NCBI GenBank assembly: GCA_016703625.1
Contig: JADJBP010000001.1
Location: forward strand, 186,001 to 250,000
Source of the DNA: Chitinophagaceae bacterium
GTDB taxonomy: Bacteria; Bacteroidota; Bacteroidia; Chitinophagales; Chitinophagaceae
DNA: 64,000 bases
Reading direction: 5' to 3'
The stretch's first letter is position 1; each line of letters begins with the position of its first letter. A program made the position numbers and the translations under genes. Below, one piece after another: positions 46,971 through 56,265 of the stretch. A model generated the notes under the pieces. That model worked only from the letters and a program-made list of their open reading frames with translations, was not told where the DNA came from and ran no database searches.

Positions 46971-48254
46971 TCAAATCAGGTTTTTCCTTTTCAGCCCGTA
47001 TAGGGTAATCAGTTGTATTACAAAAGTAATGCCCAATAAAGGTATGATATTCAAAATTACGTCTTTAAGTTTACCGCCTTCCAAAAATAAACCGTAATAG
47101 GCTTCCAGGCACCAATGCAACGGCGACATTTTCATGACCATGGTAAAGGAGTCGGGCATGGCGAAACTGGGTACCAGCAAACCGCCAACGGCGGCCATGA
47201 GTACAATAGATACGGCTCCTATGCCATTGGCCTGTTCCTGCGTTTTTGCAAAAACCCCGATCATAATGGCATAACTAACTGCACACCATCCGCAAATAAG
47301 TGTAACAATTACAACACCCGTTATATCGGCCGGTAAATTTAATTTGGGCAATCCCATCACAGGGAACAGCCAGATGCCGATAGAAAAAACAACGGCAGCC
47401 TGTATAAACGTTACCAATAAATAAGTGATCTGTTTGGATATTAAAGCAACCAGGTAATTGGTAGGCAGGGTTTTTAAACGTACAAAACTGCCGTTCAGCT
47501 TTTCCCGCACCACACTTCCGCCGAGGGATATAACAATAAAGAACATGGCAAACACCGTCCATGCCGGAACGTTATGTTGCGATGCATTTGGGATATTGCG
47601 GCTGCCGTCCCTGGATACCGGTACTTCATTTATGGCAACCTGGCTGCTCATCAGTTCCTGTTCCAGCGAATCGGGTAAATTGGTTTCATTTAAAGAAAAA
47701 TACAGGCTTTTTAATACTTCCCGGTTTTGAACCATCAGCAATGCACTGCGCAAAGCACCCTGTATGGAATGGCGGAAAGATTCCTGTAAAACCGGGTGAT
47801 AAAGCAATGTAATGGGTTGAACACTGCTTGTGTCATTAATGATACTGTCGGTTTGCATACCGAAATTACGCAGTGCTTTTTTGGCAGTTTCGTTTGACTT
47901 CTGTTTTATTTTAAGCGTAAAATCTGCGGGAATGATGATGGCAATAACGGCATCTTTTGCATGCATCTTTTCAGAAATTTCCTTATCGGTTACATCCGGC
48001 ATCACCTGTTTAAGGTCGAACATGCCCGCTTTGGTAATAGCTGTTTCCAGTTGTTTGCCTGCCTCACCGGTATCCCTGTTGCAGATAAGCATGGGAACGG
48101 TATTGGTGTTCAGCATTTCAAACGTACTGTTTTGAACTGCTGTAATGACCACTGCCAGCACAATGGGCATCACAAACATAAAGATAAGTCCCAGCCTGTC
48201 GCGGGTTAAAATGCGTATATCTTTTAATATGGTGCTGCCGAGTTTAAACATCAT
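46971..48254 (-). CDS. ABC-2 type transporter permease
   Basis: 427 residues. One N-terminal membrane helix (about 24-42, FMFVMPIVLAVVITAV), a large extracytoplasmic domain of about 190 residues, and five further helices from about 230 with NGIGAVSIVLMAAVGGLLVPSF. This is the ABC2_membrane_3 (YhgE/DrrB-like) layout. It partners the ATPase at 48251-49000, whose stop overlaps its start (ATGA). The pair may export the pigment or a precursor. Intact. Confidence 0.88.
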   Translation of the reverse strand: MMFKLGSTILKDIRILTRDRLGLIFMFVMPIVLAVVITAVQNSTFEMLNTNTVPMLICNRDTGEAGKQLETAITKAGMFDLKQVMPDVTDKEISEKMHAKDAVIAIIIPADFTLKIKQKSNETAKKALRNFGMQTDSIINDTSSVQPITLLYHPVLQESFRHSIQGALRSALLMVQNREVLKSLYFSLNETNLPDSLEQELMSSQVAINEVPVSRDGSRNIPNASQHNVPAWTVFAMFFIVISLGGSVVREKLNGSFVRLKTLPTNYLVALISKQITYLLVTFIQAAVVFSIGIWLFPVMGLPKLNLPADITGVVIVTLICGWCAVSYAIMIGVFAKTQEQANGIGAVSIVLMAAVGGLLVPSFAMPDSFTMVMKMSPLHWCLEAYYGLFLEGGKLKDVILNIIPLLGITFVIQLITLYGLKRKNLI

Positions 48255-49000
48255 GAATCCCTGTATGATTTACCGGTTAAATTAATGAACAATCCTTCCA
48301 GCCCGTCTTCTTTGTGGTCTATCAGCAATTGATTCAGGGTGTCGTGTGCGATTATTTTTCCGTCATCTATCAACGCTACTTTATTACACAGGTCTTCGGC
48401 CTCGCTTAACTGGTGCGATGTGTAAATCAAGGTTGTGCCATTTTCGTTTAAATGTTTCAGGTAGTTGATGATGGCATGGCGTGTGTGTACATCAACACCA
48501 ACAGTAGGTTCATCTAAAAATAAGATCCGAGGATTGTGAATAACACCGATAGCGAGGTTTACCCTGCGTTTCATGCCGCCTGAAAACTCTTCCACTTTTT
48601 TATTGCGCACATCTGCCAGGCCGAGCACTTCCAGTAACTCAGCCGTTTTATTTTTGATCTCGGTTTTGTGTAAGCCAGACCAGGCGCCAAAAAAAGCCAG
48701 GTTTTCGGCCGGGCTCAGTTCCTGGTAATATGAAAGGTCCTGCGGAACAAATCCAAAAAGTTTGTTGACCGATCTTTTATGATGGGCAATTTCATGTCCC
48801 AGCAGCTGTATGCTTCCTTCCTCGAACTGCAGCAGGCCTGTCATGCAGTTCATCAGCGTGGTTTTGCCGGCACCGTTGGGCCCGAATAAACCAAAACGCT
48901 CACCTTCCTTAACTTCCAGGTTTAAATTACTGAAACAGGAAACCGATTGCCGGGGATAGGTAAAACCAAGATTATTTATGCGCACAGCCACATTGCTCAT
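48251..49000 (-). CDS. ABC transporter ATP-binding protein
   Basis: About 249 residues. Walker A GPNGAGKTT, Q-loop FVPQDLSYY, signature FSGGMKRRV, Walker B ILFLDEPTVGVD and the switch His in YTSHQLSEAEDL are all present. The start at 49000 is chosen because it overlaps the upstream stop as ATGA; an ATG 9 bases earlier is possible. With the permease at 46971-48254 it forms an exporter. Such ABC pairs are a standard part of flexirubin-type clusters. Intact. Confidence 0.9.
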   Translation of the reverse strand: MSNVAVRINNLGFTYPRQSVSCFSNLNLEVKEGERFGLFGPNGAGKTTLMNCMTGLLQFEEGSIQLLGHEIAHHKRSVNKLFGFVPQDLSYYQELSPAENLAFFGAWSGLHKTEIKNKTAELLEVLGLADVRNKKVEEFSGGMKRRVNLAIGVIHNPRILFLDEPTVGVDVHTRHAIINYLKHLNENGTTLIYTSHQLSEAEDLCNKVALIDDGKIIAHDTLNQLLIDHKEDGLEGLFINLTGKSYRDS

Positions 49001-50014
49001 GAATTCCATTTTATTTTGCTCAATGCCTGAAATGCTTTTTGTTCTATTTCCGAGATCTCGATGAGATAATCTCCCATAACATCAAAATCGGCCTGGCTGC
49101 CAATGCGGCCTTTATAAATACCGGCAGCCTGTACGGCTGCGGTACGCCATTTATCTCCTGCTTCGGTAAATATTTTCGAGATCTCCTGCAACTCATCAAT
49201 AGGATGAAACGCATAAGCTTCCTGTAAAAAAGCCCCGTAAATATACCTGAATCCGCCGCCGCCGGTTCCAATCTCTTCCTGCATACGCACCAATTGGGCC
49301 AAATATAAACCCGCTTTTTCCTGCCCCAGTTTATCTTTCCATTTCTTTATTTTTTTACCGGTGCCGGCAATGCCTTTAACGCCTGCTATATTGCCCGGTA
49401 TGCGTATCATGTGGGTTACATTTCTTTTGATGCCTTTAATTATGGCCTTACCCATCTGTTCATCCGTTACTATCCTTTTTTCCATCGGGTAATAAAGCTG
49501 TCCCCTTGGTGCAAATGCCCCTTTTGCAAAACGCACCCTGTCTAATTCGTAATCACTCAGGGATGTAGCCGTTTCCATAACGGGGTCACTGATCAGGTAC
49601 CGGTCGTCTTCTTTTCCAAAAACGATCATATTATGGGCATTGAAATGGAAAGCGGTATTCTTTTGGAAAATAACTGAGGTAGTAAACCCCTACCTGGCAG
49701 CCTACCGGTTGACCGCTAGCCAGGCAGTCATCTAAATATTTTTTTCCCGATTCCCTGGAAGAGAATTTCTTTCTGAAGACCGGTATATTTAGCGCATCGC
49801 AGGTTCTTTTAAATATGAGGCCGGGCATGGTACGAAAGGCAATAGCCGGCCCGTTATTGATGATAAGAAAAGGTAATTGTACATAAAACAGGCCCGAGCC
49901 TATACCAAAGGCAAGCGGTTCGGTAAGTTTTTCAGCACCGGCTGATCTTAATAAATTTGTGGTAACACCGTTTTCGCAATGTGCTGCCTGTAAATGTGTA
50001 AATTCAGTCTTCAT
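48997..50014 (-). CDS. BtrH N-terminal-domain protein (frameshifted near 49632)
   Basis: About 339 residues read across the break. The N-terminus is FTHLQAAHCENGVTTNLLRS, the Cys-containing motif of BtrH-type acyltransferases, followed by AFGIGSGLFYVQLP. The frame breaks at TTTCAATGCCC near 49632; repair gives RFPFNAHNMIVFGKEDD. The C-terminal half (DUF4872-like) has EEIGTGGGGFRYIYGAFLQEA. BtrH moves an acyl chain from an ACP to an amino group in butirosin synthesis. Here an acyl transfer from ACP to the dialkylresorcinol OH is a reasonable guess and makes this one of the candidates for the ester-forming step. Confidence 0.75.
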
Positions 50015-50415
50015 GCACGTTCATGGTTTTAAATTCTTCTACACTTACATTAAATGCATCGGCGTATTGCTGAATTTTTTTGGCGGATAAGTTTTTAAAA
50101 ACTGCAGGATTCATATGTCTTTTGATGGTCCATTTCCAGAAACCGGTATACGAAGCCAGGATACCTATATCCATCAGTCTCAGTTCAAGAAAATATAAAA
50201 CAGGGCTTGCCTCATTATTCAGTACTTTCTGCCGGGCTGTTTCAATTCGTTTTTCAATATCTTCCCAGGCAAGGTCAAGGGCTTTTGACTTAACATCCCA
50301 GCCGGTACTCAATTCTGAAGAATAATTGCCCGAACCGTCAACAGCATACACCACTTCCCTGGTTAATTTGTTGAGTGCGCCGTCATCCTGGGGGATTTCT
50401 TCTTTTTTTTTTCAT
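50004..50415 (-). CDS. Small cluster protein of unknown function (break in A10 run after the start codon)
   Basis: About 137 residues if repaired. The body reads NKLTREVVYAVDGSGNYSSE, then DIEKRIETARQKVL, and ends FKTMNVHED. An in-frame GTG at 50354 exists, but coding sequence continues upstream as EEIPQDDGALNKL. ATG 50413-50415 is followed by ten A; nine A would give MKKKEEIPQDD in frame. No signal or membrane segment. It overlaps the BtrH-like gene by 11 bases and follows DarB, so it belongs to the dar operon. Function unknown. Confidence 0.7.
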
Positions 50416-50482
50416 AATGCCATTCAACAGAAAAACGTTAAACATGGAAGGATGAAATTACAACAAACTGCTTAAGATTACA

Positions 50483-51631
50483 TCAGCAAACGGTAAGTAA
50501 GCTGTACATATAAGAGAAACGGCCGCTTTCGGGTACCAGCAAATAAATCTTATCGCCCACTTTCAGTTTACCGCTGTGAAAGAGCTCATCTACCATAAAA
50601 TAAACCGAAGCGGCACCAACATTGCCCACACGGCTCAGGTTTACAAACCATTTATCCCACATAATGCCTGTGCCATTGGCTATTAACTGGTGGTAAATTT
50701 TATCTTTAAAAAATTCGCTGCTCATGTGTGGCAAAAAATAATCGATCTCTTCAGATTTAACGCCATGCTTATCCAGCGAAGCTTTAACGCCGTATCCGCC
50801 ATATAAAACAATATTTTTACTCAGCAGTTTTACATCCTGTTTTATGCTGAGTAAGGACTGGTTCATGATCTCATGCGGTTCGTAATCCTTGTAACTTTTT
50901 AAGGAACCGTCTTTCCCCTTTTCGCATCCCTGGTACATGCAGGGCTCCAGTTCATTGGCATAGGAATAACCTTCCATCCATTCAACTTTAAGGCTGATGC
51001 CCTGCTCATTTTTTTTATTGGATAGCTGGAATGCAGCAGAACCGTCGGAGAGCATCCATCTTAAAAATTCTTTTTCAAAACCAATGTATGGGTCTGCTGC
51101 CAGTTCACTTAATCTTTTGGCTTCATCTTCAAAATTTGCCGATAATAAGGAAATGGAAAAACGTTCAGAACCTGTAGCTACAGATTTTTGCACTTCTCCT
51201 GCCTTGGTGGCCAGGTAAGCATACTTAAAGGCATGCATACCCGCACAGCATACGCCTGCCGGTGAAACCACTTCGATGGGATTTGTTTCGGGTAACCAGC
51301 CATGTACCATAACACCATGCGATGGCATCAGCTGGTCGGGAGTAGATGTACCGGTACTTAACAGTTCTATTGATTTAATATCATCCGGATTTTTTTCAAA
51401 TAGTTTTTTTACGGCCAGGGCGGTCATCTCGGCATTGGTATGCGTGGCAACACCCTCTTTGGTAAGGGCATAAAACCTGTTTTTAATACCATTGTTCCGC
51501 AACACAATGGCTTTTGACCTGGAGGGTGCATCATTGATATAACCCAGGTATTCTTCCATTTCATCATTTGAAACCGGGTTGTTGGGAAAAAATGAAGAAG
51601 TATTTGTTATGTAAACCTCGTTTAATGACAT
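50483..51631 (-). CDS. darB: Dialkylresorcinol condensing enzyme DarB (KAS III-like)
   Basis: 382 residues. Thiolase-fold motifs of the FabH type are intact: nucleophile Cys in PAGVCCAGMHAFKY, His in YFLPHMSSE and Asn in SRVGNVGAASVY. DarB joins a beta-ketoacyl thioester with a second acyl unit to give a cyclohexanedione, the precursor of the dialkylresorcinol half of flexirubin. The DarA gene lies 12 bases upstream. The pairing of a flavodoxin-like DarA with this type of KAS III is the hallmark of the pathway. Confidence 0.9.
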   Translation of the reverse strand: MSLNEVYITNTSSFFPNNPVSNDEMEEYLGYINDAPSRSKAIVLRNNGIKNRFYALTKEGVATHTNAEMTALAVKKLFEKNPDDIKSIELLSTGTSTPDQLMPSHGVMVHGWLPETNPIEVVSPAGVCCAGMHAFKYAYLATKAGEVQKSVATGSERFSISLLSANFEDEAKRLSELAADPYIGFEKEFLRWMLSDGSAAFQLSNKKNEQGISLKVEWMEGYSYANELEPCMYQGCEKGKDGSLKSYKDYEPHEIMNQSLLSIKQDVKLLSKNIVLYGGYGVKASLDKHGVKSEEIDYFLPHMSSEFFKDKIYHQLIANGTGIMWDKWFVNLSRVGNVGAASVYFMVDELFHSGKLKVGDKIYLLVPESGRFSYMYSLLTVC

Positions 51632-51643
51632 CTGGTATATTGA

Positions 51644-52543
51644 TTAATTTACGCCTGAATAAAGTTGTTTTTGTTTTTTTATGCGTTCCGATAAAAATGG
51701 CTTGAAGAAAATAAAATCAATCGTTAATATTATCGGGGCTGCTATAAACAGTGCAATTAAAAGATAATATTTGAATGCAACAAGCCAGGCTGTCTTTTTT
51801 TTCTTTTTTGAGATGATGTTTGCCCATATGGCAAATATTTTACTTGCCTTTGATTCGATAAACATTAAATTATATTTTACTTCAATGGCCTTTTGTTGTA
51901 TCAGTTCATCCTGGAGGCCATCCCAGTTTTGGGCATTACAATATTTTTGAACGGTCGTTCCGTAATGCCTGGTGTGCTCGATATCAGCATCTGAAACGCC
52001 GGGTTTTGGAAAAATATTCAATAATCTGCCCTTTTTGCCTTTGAACATCCAGTAAAAAATGGTGATAAAGCTGATGAGGTTGTGGTGTTTATCAAAAAGG
52101 GCAATGCTGCCAACCAGTTTTGCATCGGCAGCCTTTAATATTTTTTTGATCCGCTGCATGGCACTGATCCACATATTCCGGGCGCCGGTAATGGTAATTA
52201 CAGGGGTATCTTTTAAAACAGCCTTTACGGATGGGTGTAGTAAAATGGAATTGGCCGGTATGCTTGGCGAAAGAAACCATGCCTGGTAACCAAAAATGAC
52301 CAGGTCGTATTTTTTTTCTGAAAGGGGAAACGGTTTCAGTTCTGTTGGTACACCTAAAACACAGTCGGGCATTACGGCAAAAAAACTTTTACCTGTCCAG
52401 GGAAACGGGTAATCATTGGCAACATGTACACGAACTTTCTCAACCATATTGCCGGCTTCAATTAATGGTGCAGTAAAATGATCAAGTATATTTTCCAGTT
52501 GCCCGGATTGTGTATAATAAATAACAAGAATTTTTTTACTCAT
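51644..52543 (-). CDS. darA: DarA, aromatase for dialkylresorcinol formation
   Basis: 299 residues. The N-terminal flavodoxin-like fold has the phosphate loop IYYTQSGQLENI and a second flavin-site-like segment FGYQAWFLSPSIPANS. The C-terminal part has one hydrophobic helix (about 255-280, YYLLIALFIAAPIILTIDF), so the protein is probably membrane-associated. DarA aromatises the DarB product. Neighbours are DarB downstream and a secreted small protein 17 bases upstream. Intact. Confidence 0.88.
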   Translation of the reverse strand: MSKKILVIYYTQSGQLENILDHFTAPLIEAGNMVEKVRVHVANDYPFPWTGKSFFAVMPDCVLGVPTELKPFPLSEKKYDLVIFGYQAWFLSPSIPANSILLHPSVKAVLKDTPVITITGARNMWISAMQRIKKILKAADAKLVGSIALFDKHHNLISFITIFYWMFKGKKGRLLNIFPKPGVSDADIEHTRHYGTTVQKYCNAQNWDGLQDELIQQKAIEVKYNLMFIESKASKIFAIWANIISKKKKKTAWLVAFKYYLLIALFIAAPIILTIDFIFFKPFLSERIKKQKQLYSGVN

Positions 52544-52559
52544 GAACTGCAGATTGAGG

Positions 52560-53037
52560 CTAAAGCTTGTTTAAAACCTTTGATTTTTTTATGTAATCCT
52601 GTATAGCCTGCTGAACAACCTGCGGAAGTGTTTTAAAATTGGAACGTATGGCAGCAATATCATTTTCCAGGTTATTGCGGTATTCAACAACACGGGGGGC
52701 ATGTTCCTGTATGATCAACCGCAGAAAATTAAATTCAGTATTTCCTGTATCTTTTTTAATGGACGCTTCCAGTTTTAAACGGCCGGTTTTAAAAAGGCTC
52801 AGCTTTTCTTTCGCTTTGGTTACAAGCCCGGCTTTTTTTCATCAGCAAAGCGCCTTCATAAGCCTCTCTTTCAATGATGGAAAGGGATTTTATTATTTGC
52901 AGCTGGGTATTGATCGCTTCCAGGCTATTTGCTGCCATGGCACTGTAAAAGGCCGCTTTATCGAATCCGGCTTTTTGAGAGTTTCCCTGTACGGTTAAAA
53001 CCGACAAAAAAAACAGCAGGTTAAAAAAAATCTTCAT
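52560..53037 (-). CDS. Secreted hypothetical protein ahead of darA (frameshifted near 52838)
   Basis: About 159 residues when repaired. Signal peptide MKIFFNLLFFLSVLTVQGNSQ, then KAGFDKAAFYSAMAANSLEAI. The frame breaks in an A run near 52838; removing one A gives KKAGLVTKAKEKLSLFKTG and then LRLIIQEHAPRVVEYRNN, ending SKVLNKL at TAG 52560-52562. Helical and Lys-rich. I choose the Met at 53037 because the -7 box TATCTTTG ends only 7 bases before the earlier ATG at 53055; ATGs at 53043 and 53055 are alternatives. First gene of the dar operon; function unknown. Confidence 0.7.
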
Positions 53038-53061
53038 GTACATCAGCTTTTTCATTATGGG

Positions 53062-53069
53062 CAAAGATA
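53062..53069 (-). promoter_or_regulatory. -7 box of the dar operon
   Basis: TATCTTTG on the minus strand, a full match to TAnnTTTG. A good TTTG at the usual distance is not seen. Transcription would begin near 53055, giving a leader of at most 20 bases. Confidence 0.45.
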
Positions 53070-53534
53070 CAATTTATACAGGCTTAACTATACACTATAT
53101 GCATCAAAAGACGGCATACATATAAATTTTATGTTAATTAGCATTTTAGCTACTTGATATTTTATAAAAATGGAAAGTTGCCTGTTTTTACTGTTTGGTA
53201 TATACAGTTAAATTATATCTGTAGGCATTTGAATGTATACACAATAAAATGTTATGGAAATACGATTTATACAATAGAATTTTGACAGCTTTTAAACCGG
53301 CCCATAAGTACCAACTGCCTTCCATGTAGAACTGCGCAATTGTATATTGTAAGCCGACCGGATTGATTCAATAAAAAATAAATCATATCATTAAAAATAC
53401 TGACAGGAAAACTATATTTCATCTACAGTTTTAAAGTTTTAATGTTAGGCACTACAGGAAAAGAGCTCTGCAGCACGCAGGGCCTTTTTGTTTTAAGGAG
53501 TGGGGAAGGCAAGCTTTTAAAGCCTGACTTCCCT
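53070..53534. other. Gene-free stretch with an unattached terminator
   Basis: No credible gene on either strand. It is AT-rich with many TATAC and TATAT words. The only clear structure is a plus-strand terminator-like hairpin at 53465-53494, which has no plus-strand gene upstream of it. Confidence 0.6.
53465..53494 (+). terminator. Plus-strand terminator-like hairpin
   Basis: GCTCTGC (53465-53471), loop AGCAC, GCAGGGC (53477-53483), then CTTTTTGTTTT. It has a seven-pair stem with one G-T pair and no associated plus-strand gene. Confidence 0.5.
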
Positions 53535-54218
53535 TTATAAGATCACAATGGCAGCAGCAAACTGGCAGATCAAACCCACAACCAGGCCACTGTATATTTC
53601 TTTTTGAGTATGATCACTAACCATTAAGCGGGATGTACAAACAATACCGGTTATTAATATGGCGATGGATAAGGGCCAGGTCATTAACATGCTGTTGCTG
53701 TTCATAATAATGATAAAAATGCCCAGTAAGCCGCCACACCCGATGGCGTGCATACTGATCTTTGAATAGATATTGGCGATCAGCCCGGCGGCAGTTGTCA
53801 AAAAAACACCGGTCATAAATGTTGCCAGTACCGGTGTTAACTCAGGCTTGAAATTAAAGAACACACGTGCCATCCAGAAATAGAAGATCATATTGGCAAG
53901 ATATGGGCCAATGCGGTCCTGCCGGGAATGCAAAAAAACAGATCTTACAAATCCCAATCCTTTCATTACCAATAATGCAAAGGCAGGAAATAAAATGGTA
54001 TTAAATGCAACAGACCGTAATATTTCAAATTTTGTATAAAAGCTAATTCCCGAAAAATAAGACGGGTGGTAATAAACCAAAAATGCGACTACATAGAACG
54101 GGATGAACAAAGGGTGAAAAACAACAGAGAACAGGTGTGCAACGAACCGCAGGATCATGTGATGTTCCTGTTTGAGTCTTTTATCCGTCGTTAGAGTAAT
54201 GTTCATTTCCTGGATCAT
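53535..54218 (-). CDS. Integral membrane protein, possibly PAP2-like
   Basis: About 227 residues from ATG 54218; a GTG 15 bases earlier is less likely. Six or so membrane segments are seen from residue about 22 on. SRQDRIGPYLANMIFYFWM, SKISMHAIGCGGLLG and SDHTQKEIYSGLVVG resemble the phosphate-binding motifs of PAP2 phosphatases in order and spacing, with SxxxH in the middle. The first motif (KxxxxxxRP) is only approximate. If a phosphatase, it would act on a lipid phosphate in the membrane. Conserved in Bacteroidota as far as I recall; no link to the pigment genes. Confidence 0.6.
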   Translation of the reverse strand: MIQEMNITLTTDKRLKQEHHMILRFVAHLFSVVFHPLFIPFYVVAFLVYYHPSYFSGISFYTKFEILRSVAFNTILFPAFALLVMKGLGFVRSVFLHSRQDRIGPYLANMIFYFWMARVFFNFKPELTPVLATFMTGVFLTTAAGLIANIYSKISMHAIGCGGLLGIFIIIMNSNSMLMTWPLSIAILITGIVCTSRLMVSDHTQKEIYSGLVVGLICQFAAAIVIL

Positions 54219-54283
54219 AATAAATATGTACACCTTCCTGTAAGCAGTTTAGTTTACCTGCTTCCGGTAATGCAGGCGTGCTG

Positions 54284-55777
54284 TTATAACTCTTTTCTTA
54301 ACCGGGCAACTGAAATATTCAATTGCTCCCTGTATTTGGCAACGGTTCGCCTGGCAATATTATACCCTTTTTCCTGCAGCATCTCTGTTAATCTTTCATC
54401 GCTGTAGGGGTGTTTTTTATCTTCAGATTCAATAATATCACTCAGTATTTTTTTAACTTCCCGGGTACTTACTTCTTCGCCACTGTCGGTTTGCAGACTT
54501 TCACTAAAGAAAAATTTAAGCCGGTAAGTACCAAATTCTGTTTGTACAAATTTGCTGTTGGCTACACGGCTTACGGTTGAAATATCGAGGTTGGTTTCTT
54601 CTGCAATGTGTTTTAAGATCATGGGCCGCAGGTCGGTTTCATCACCCGACACAAAAAAATCATGCTGGTAATTCATGATGGCTTCCATGGTGTTCAGCAG
54701 GGTGTTGTGCCGTTGTTTGATGGCATCGATGAACCATTTGGCGGCATCAATTTTCTGTTTGATGAACAGGACCGCTTCTTTTTGCCGTTTGTCTTTTTTG
54801 TTGCCGCGGTCATATTCTTTCAGCATATCGCGGTAACCTTCACTTATCCTGAGATCGGGTGCATTTTTATTGTTGAGTGTTAACTCCAGGGTGCCGGCAT
54901 TGTTGTAAATAAAAAAATCGGGTACCACATAACTTTCGGCACGGTTATTTTCACTTACGGCGCCGGCGGGTTTGGGGTTCAGTTTAACGATCTGGTTGAT
55001 CACTTCCCTTAACTGCTCATCATTCAGATCGAGACCACGCTGAATTTTTTCGTAATGTTTTTTTGTAAATTCTTCAAAGTATTTTTCCAGTACCCTGATG
55101 GCCATTTCCACGTGCTTGCCTTCATGTGCTTTTCTTTCAAGTTGCAGCAGTAAACATTCCTGCAGGTTACGGGCAGCAATGCCCGGGGGGTCAAACTGCT
55201 GGATCTGCAATACCAGTTCTGCAATTTCCTCTTCAGTGGTTGTTATGTTTTGCCTGAAAGCCAGGTCATCAACAATGGCTGCAAATTCCCTTCTTAAATA
55301 ACCATCATCATCCAGGTTTCCAATGATCTGGATGGCAACTTTTTTCTGGTGTTCATCAAAGGTCAGCATGCCCAGTTGCTCCAGCATCAATTCGTTGAAG
55401 CCGCGTTCTACTTTAATGGGGATCACCCTGTTTTCATCAATCTCGGGGTAATTGCTGTCTTTCAGTTTATAATCGCCCACTTCATCATCGCCGTCATTTA
55501 CATACTCGCTGATGTCGATATTGTCATATTCATCCACACCGCCATCCATTTCTTTTTCATCGGTATCGGCATCGGTAAACTCATCATTGGCTTCGTCATA
55601 TTCTGTTTCGTGCCCGTCTTCGGCCTCTTCCAGTGCCGGGTTTTCTTCGATCTCTTCCTTGATCCGTTCTTCCAAAAGGGCAGTAGGCACCTGCAGCAAT
55701 TTCATCAACTGAATTTGCTGCGGCGATAATTTTTGTAATTGCTTTTGGTATAGTCCCTGACTTAAGGCCATAAACAC
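54284..55777 (-). CDS. rpoN: RNA polymerase sigma-54 factor
   Basis: 497 residues; the second Met at 55771 (MALSQGLYQKQLQKLSPQQ) may be the true start. Region I is Gln/Leu-rich (QKLSPQQIQLMKLLQVP), followed by a very acidic region II (about 45-110), the core-binding domain with QFDPPGIAARNLQECL, and the C-terminal RpoN box ARRTVAKYREQL that reads the -24 element. All parts are present. It works with AAA+ activators, none of which is in the window. Upstream is a divergent pair of hypothetical genes. Confidence 0.96.
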   Translation of the reverse strand: MFMALSQGLYQKQLQKLSPQQIQLMKLLQVPTALLEERIKEEIEENPALEEAEDGHETEYDEANDEFTDADTDEKEMDGGVDEYDNIDISEYVNDGDDEVGDYKLKDSNYPEIDENRVIPIKVERGFNELMLEQLGMLTFDEHQKKVAIQIIGNLDDDGYLRREFAAIVDDLAFRQNITTTEEEIAELVLQIQQFDPPGIAARNLQECLLLQLERKAHEGKHVEMAIRVLEKYFEEFTKKHYEKIQRGLDLNDEQLREVINQIVKLNPKPAGAVSENNRAESYVVPDFFIYNNAGTLELTLNNKNAPDLRISEGYRDMLKEYDRGNKKDKRQKEAVLFIKQKIDAAKWFIDAIKQRHNTLLNTMEAIMNYQHDFFVSGDETDLRPMILKHIAEETNLDISTVSRVANSKFVQTEFGTYRLKFFFSESLQTDSGEEVSTREVKKILSDIIESEDKKHPYSDERLTEMLQEKGYNIARRTVAKYREQLNISVARLRKEL

Positions 55778-55870
55778 ATCCCGTTAGGGTAAAATAATCA
55801 ACTGGTTTCTAAAAAATGTATCCCATGCTTTGAATAACTGCGTAAATTTACAGAGATAAGGCTATGTAAA

Positions 55871-56254
55871 ATGTATAATAAAGGTAAATTTTTGATTTTT
55901 TGCATGATTTTTGTGGCAGGGAGCGTTTTTTCCCAAAAACGGGATGAAAAAACCCCTTCGGAATCGAATATATATAATAAAAAACCTGACTTTAGATCGA
56001 TCCCTGTAATGAAAGGGTTAACCGGGTTTCCTGTTTTGGGGGGTAAAAAAAAGTTGCCGGTAAATTTTATTATTTCCAAACCCGCAATCTTTTCCATGAT
56101 CAGTGCTGATCATTACACACAACATTTTGGCTTCTTTTGTAAAATGGAATTGCAGTTGGAGAAAGCATCAAAAATTCCATTGAGGTTCAGGCTTGGATCA
56201 TTACCATATAATGATTACCTTGAACAGAAGCCCAATGCCGTTTACCCGTTTTAA
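55871..56254 (+). CDS. Small secreted hypothetical protein
   Basis: 127 residues with a signal peptide (FLIFCMIFVAGSVFSQ). The mature part, MKGLTGFPVLGGKKKLPVNF followed by KMELQLEKASKIPLRFRLGS, ends NDYLEQKPNAVYPF. The pattern LRFRLGSLxYNDYLEQKPN seems conserved in Bacteroidota hypothetical proteins next to rpoN, as I recall. No function known. It starts 94 bases from the rpoN start, divergently, and 11 bases before the next gene. Confidence 0.75.
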   Translation: MYNKGKFLIFCMIFVAGSVFSQKRDEKTPSESNIYNKKPDFRSIPVMKGLTGFPVLGGKKKLPVNFIISKPAIFSMISADHYTQHFGFFCKMELQLEKASKIPLRFRLGSLPYNDYLEQKPNAVYPF

Positions 56255-56265
56255 ATCTTCAGCTA

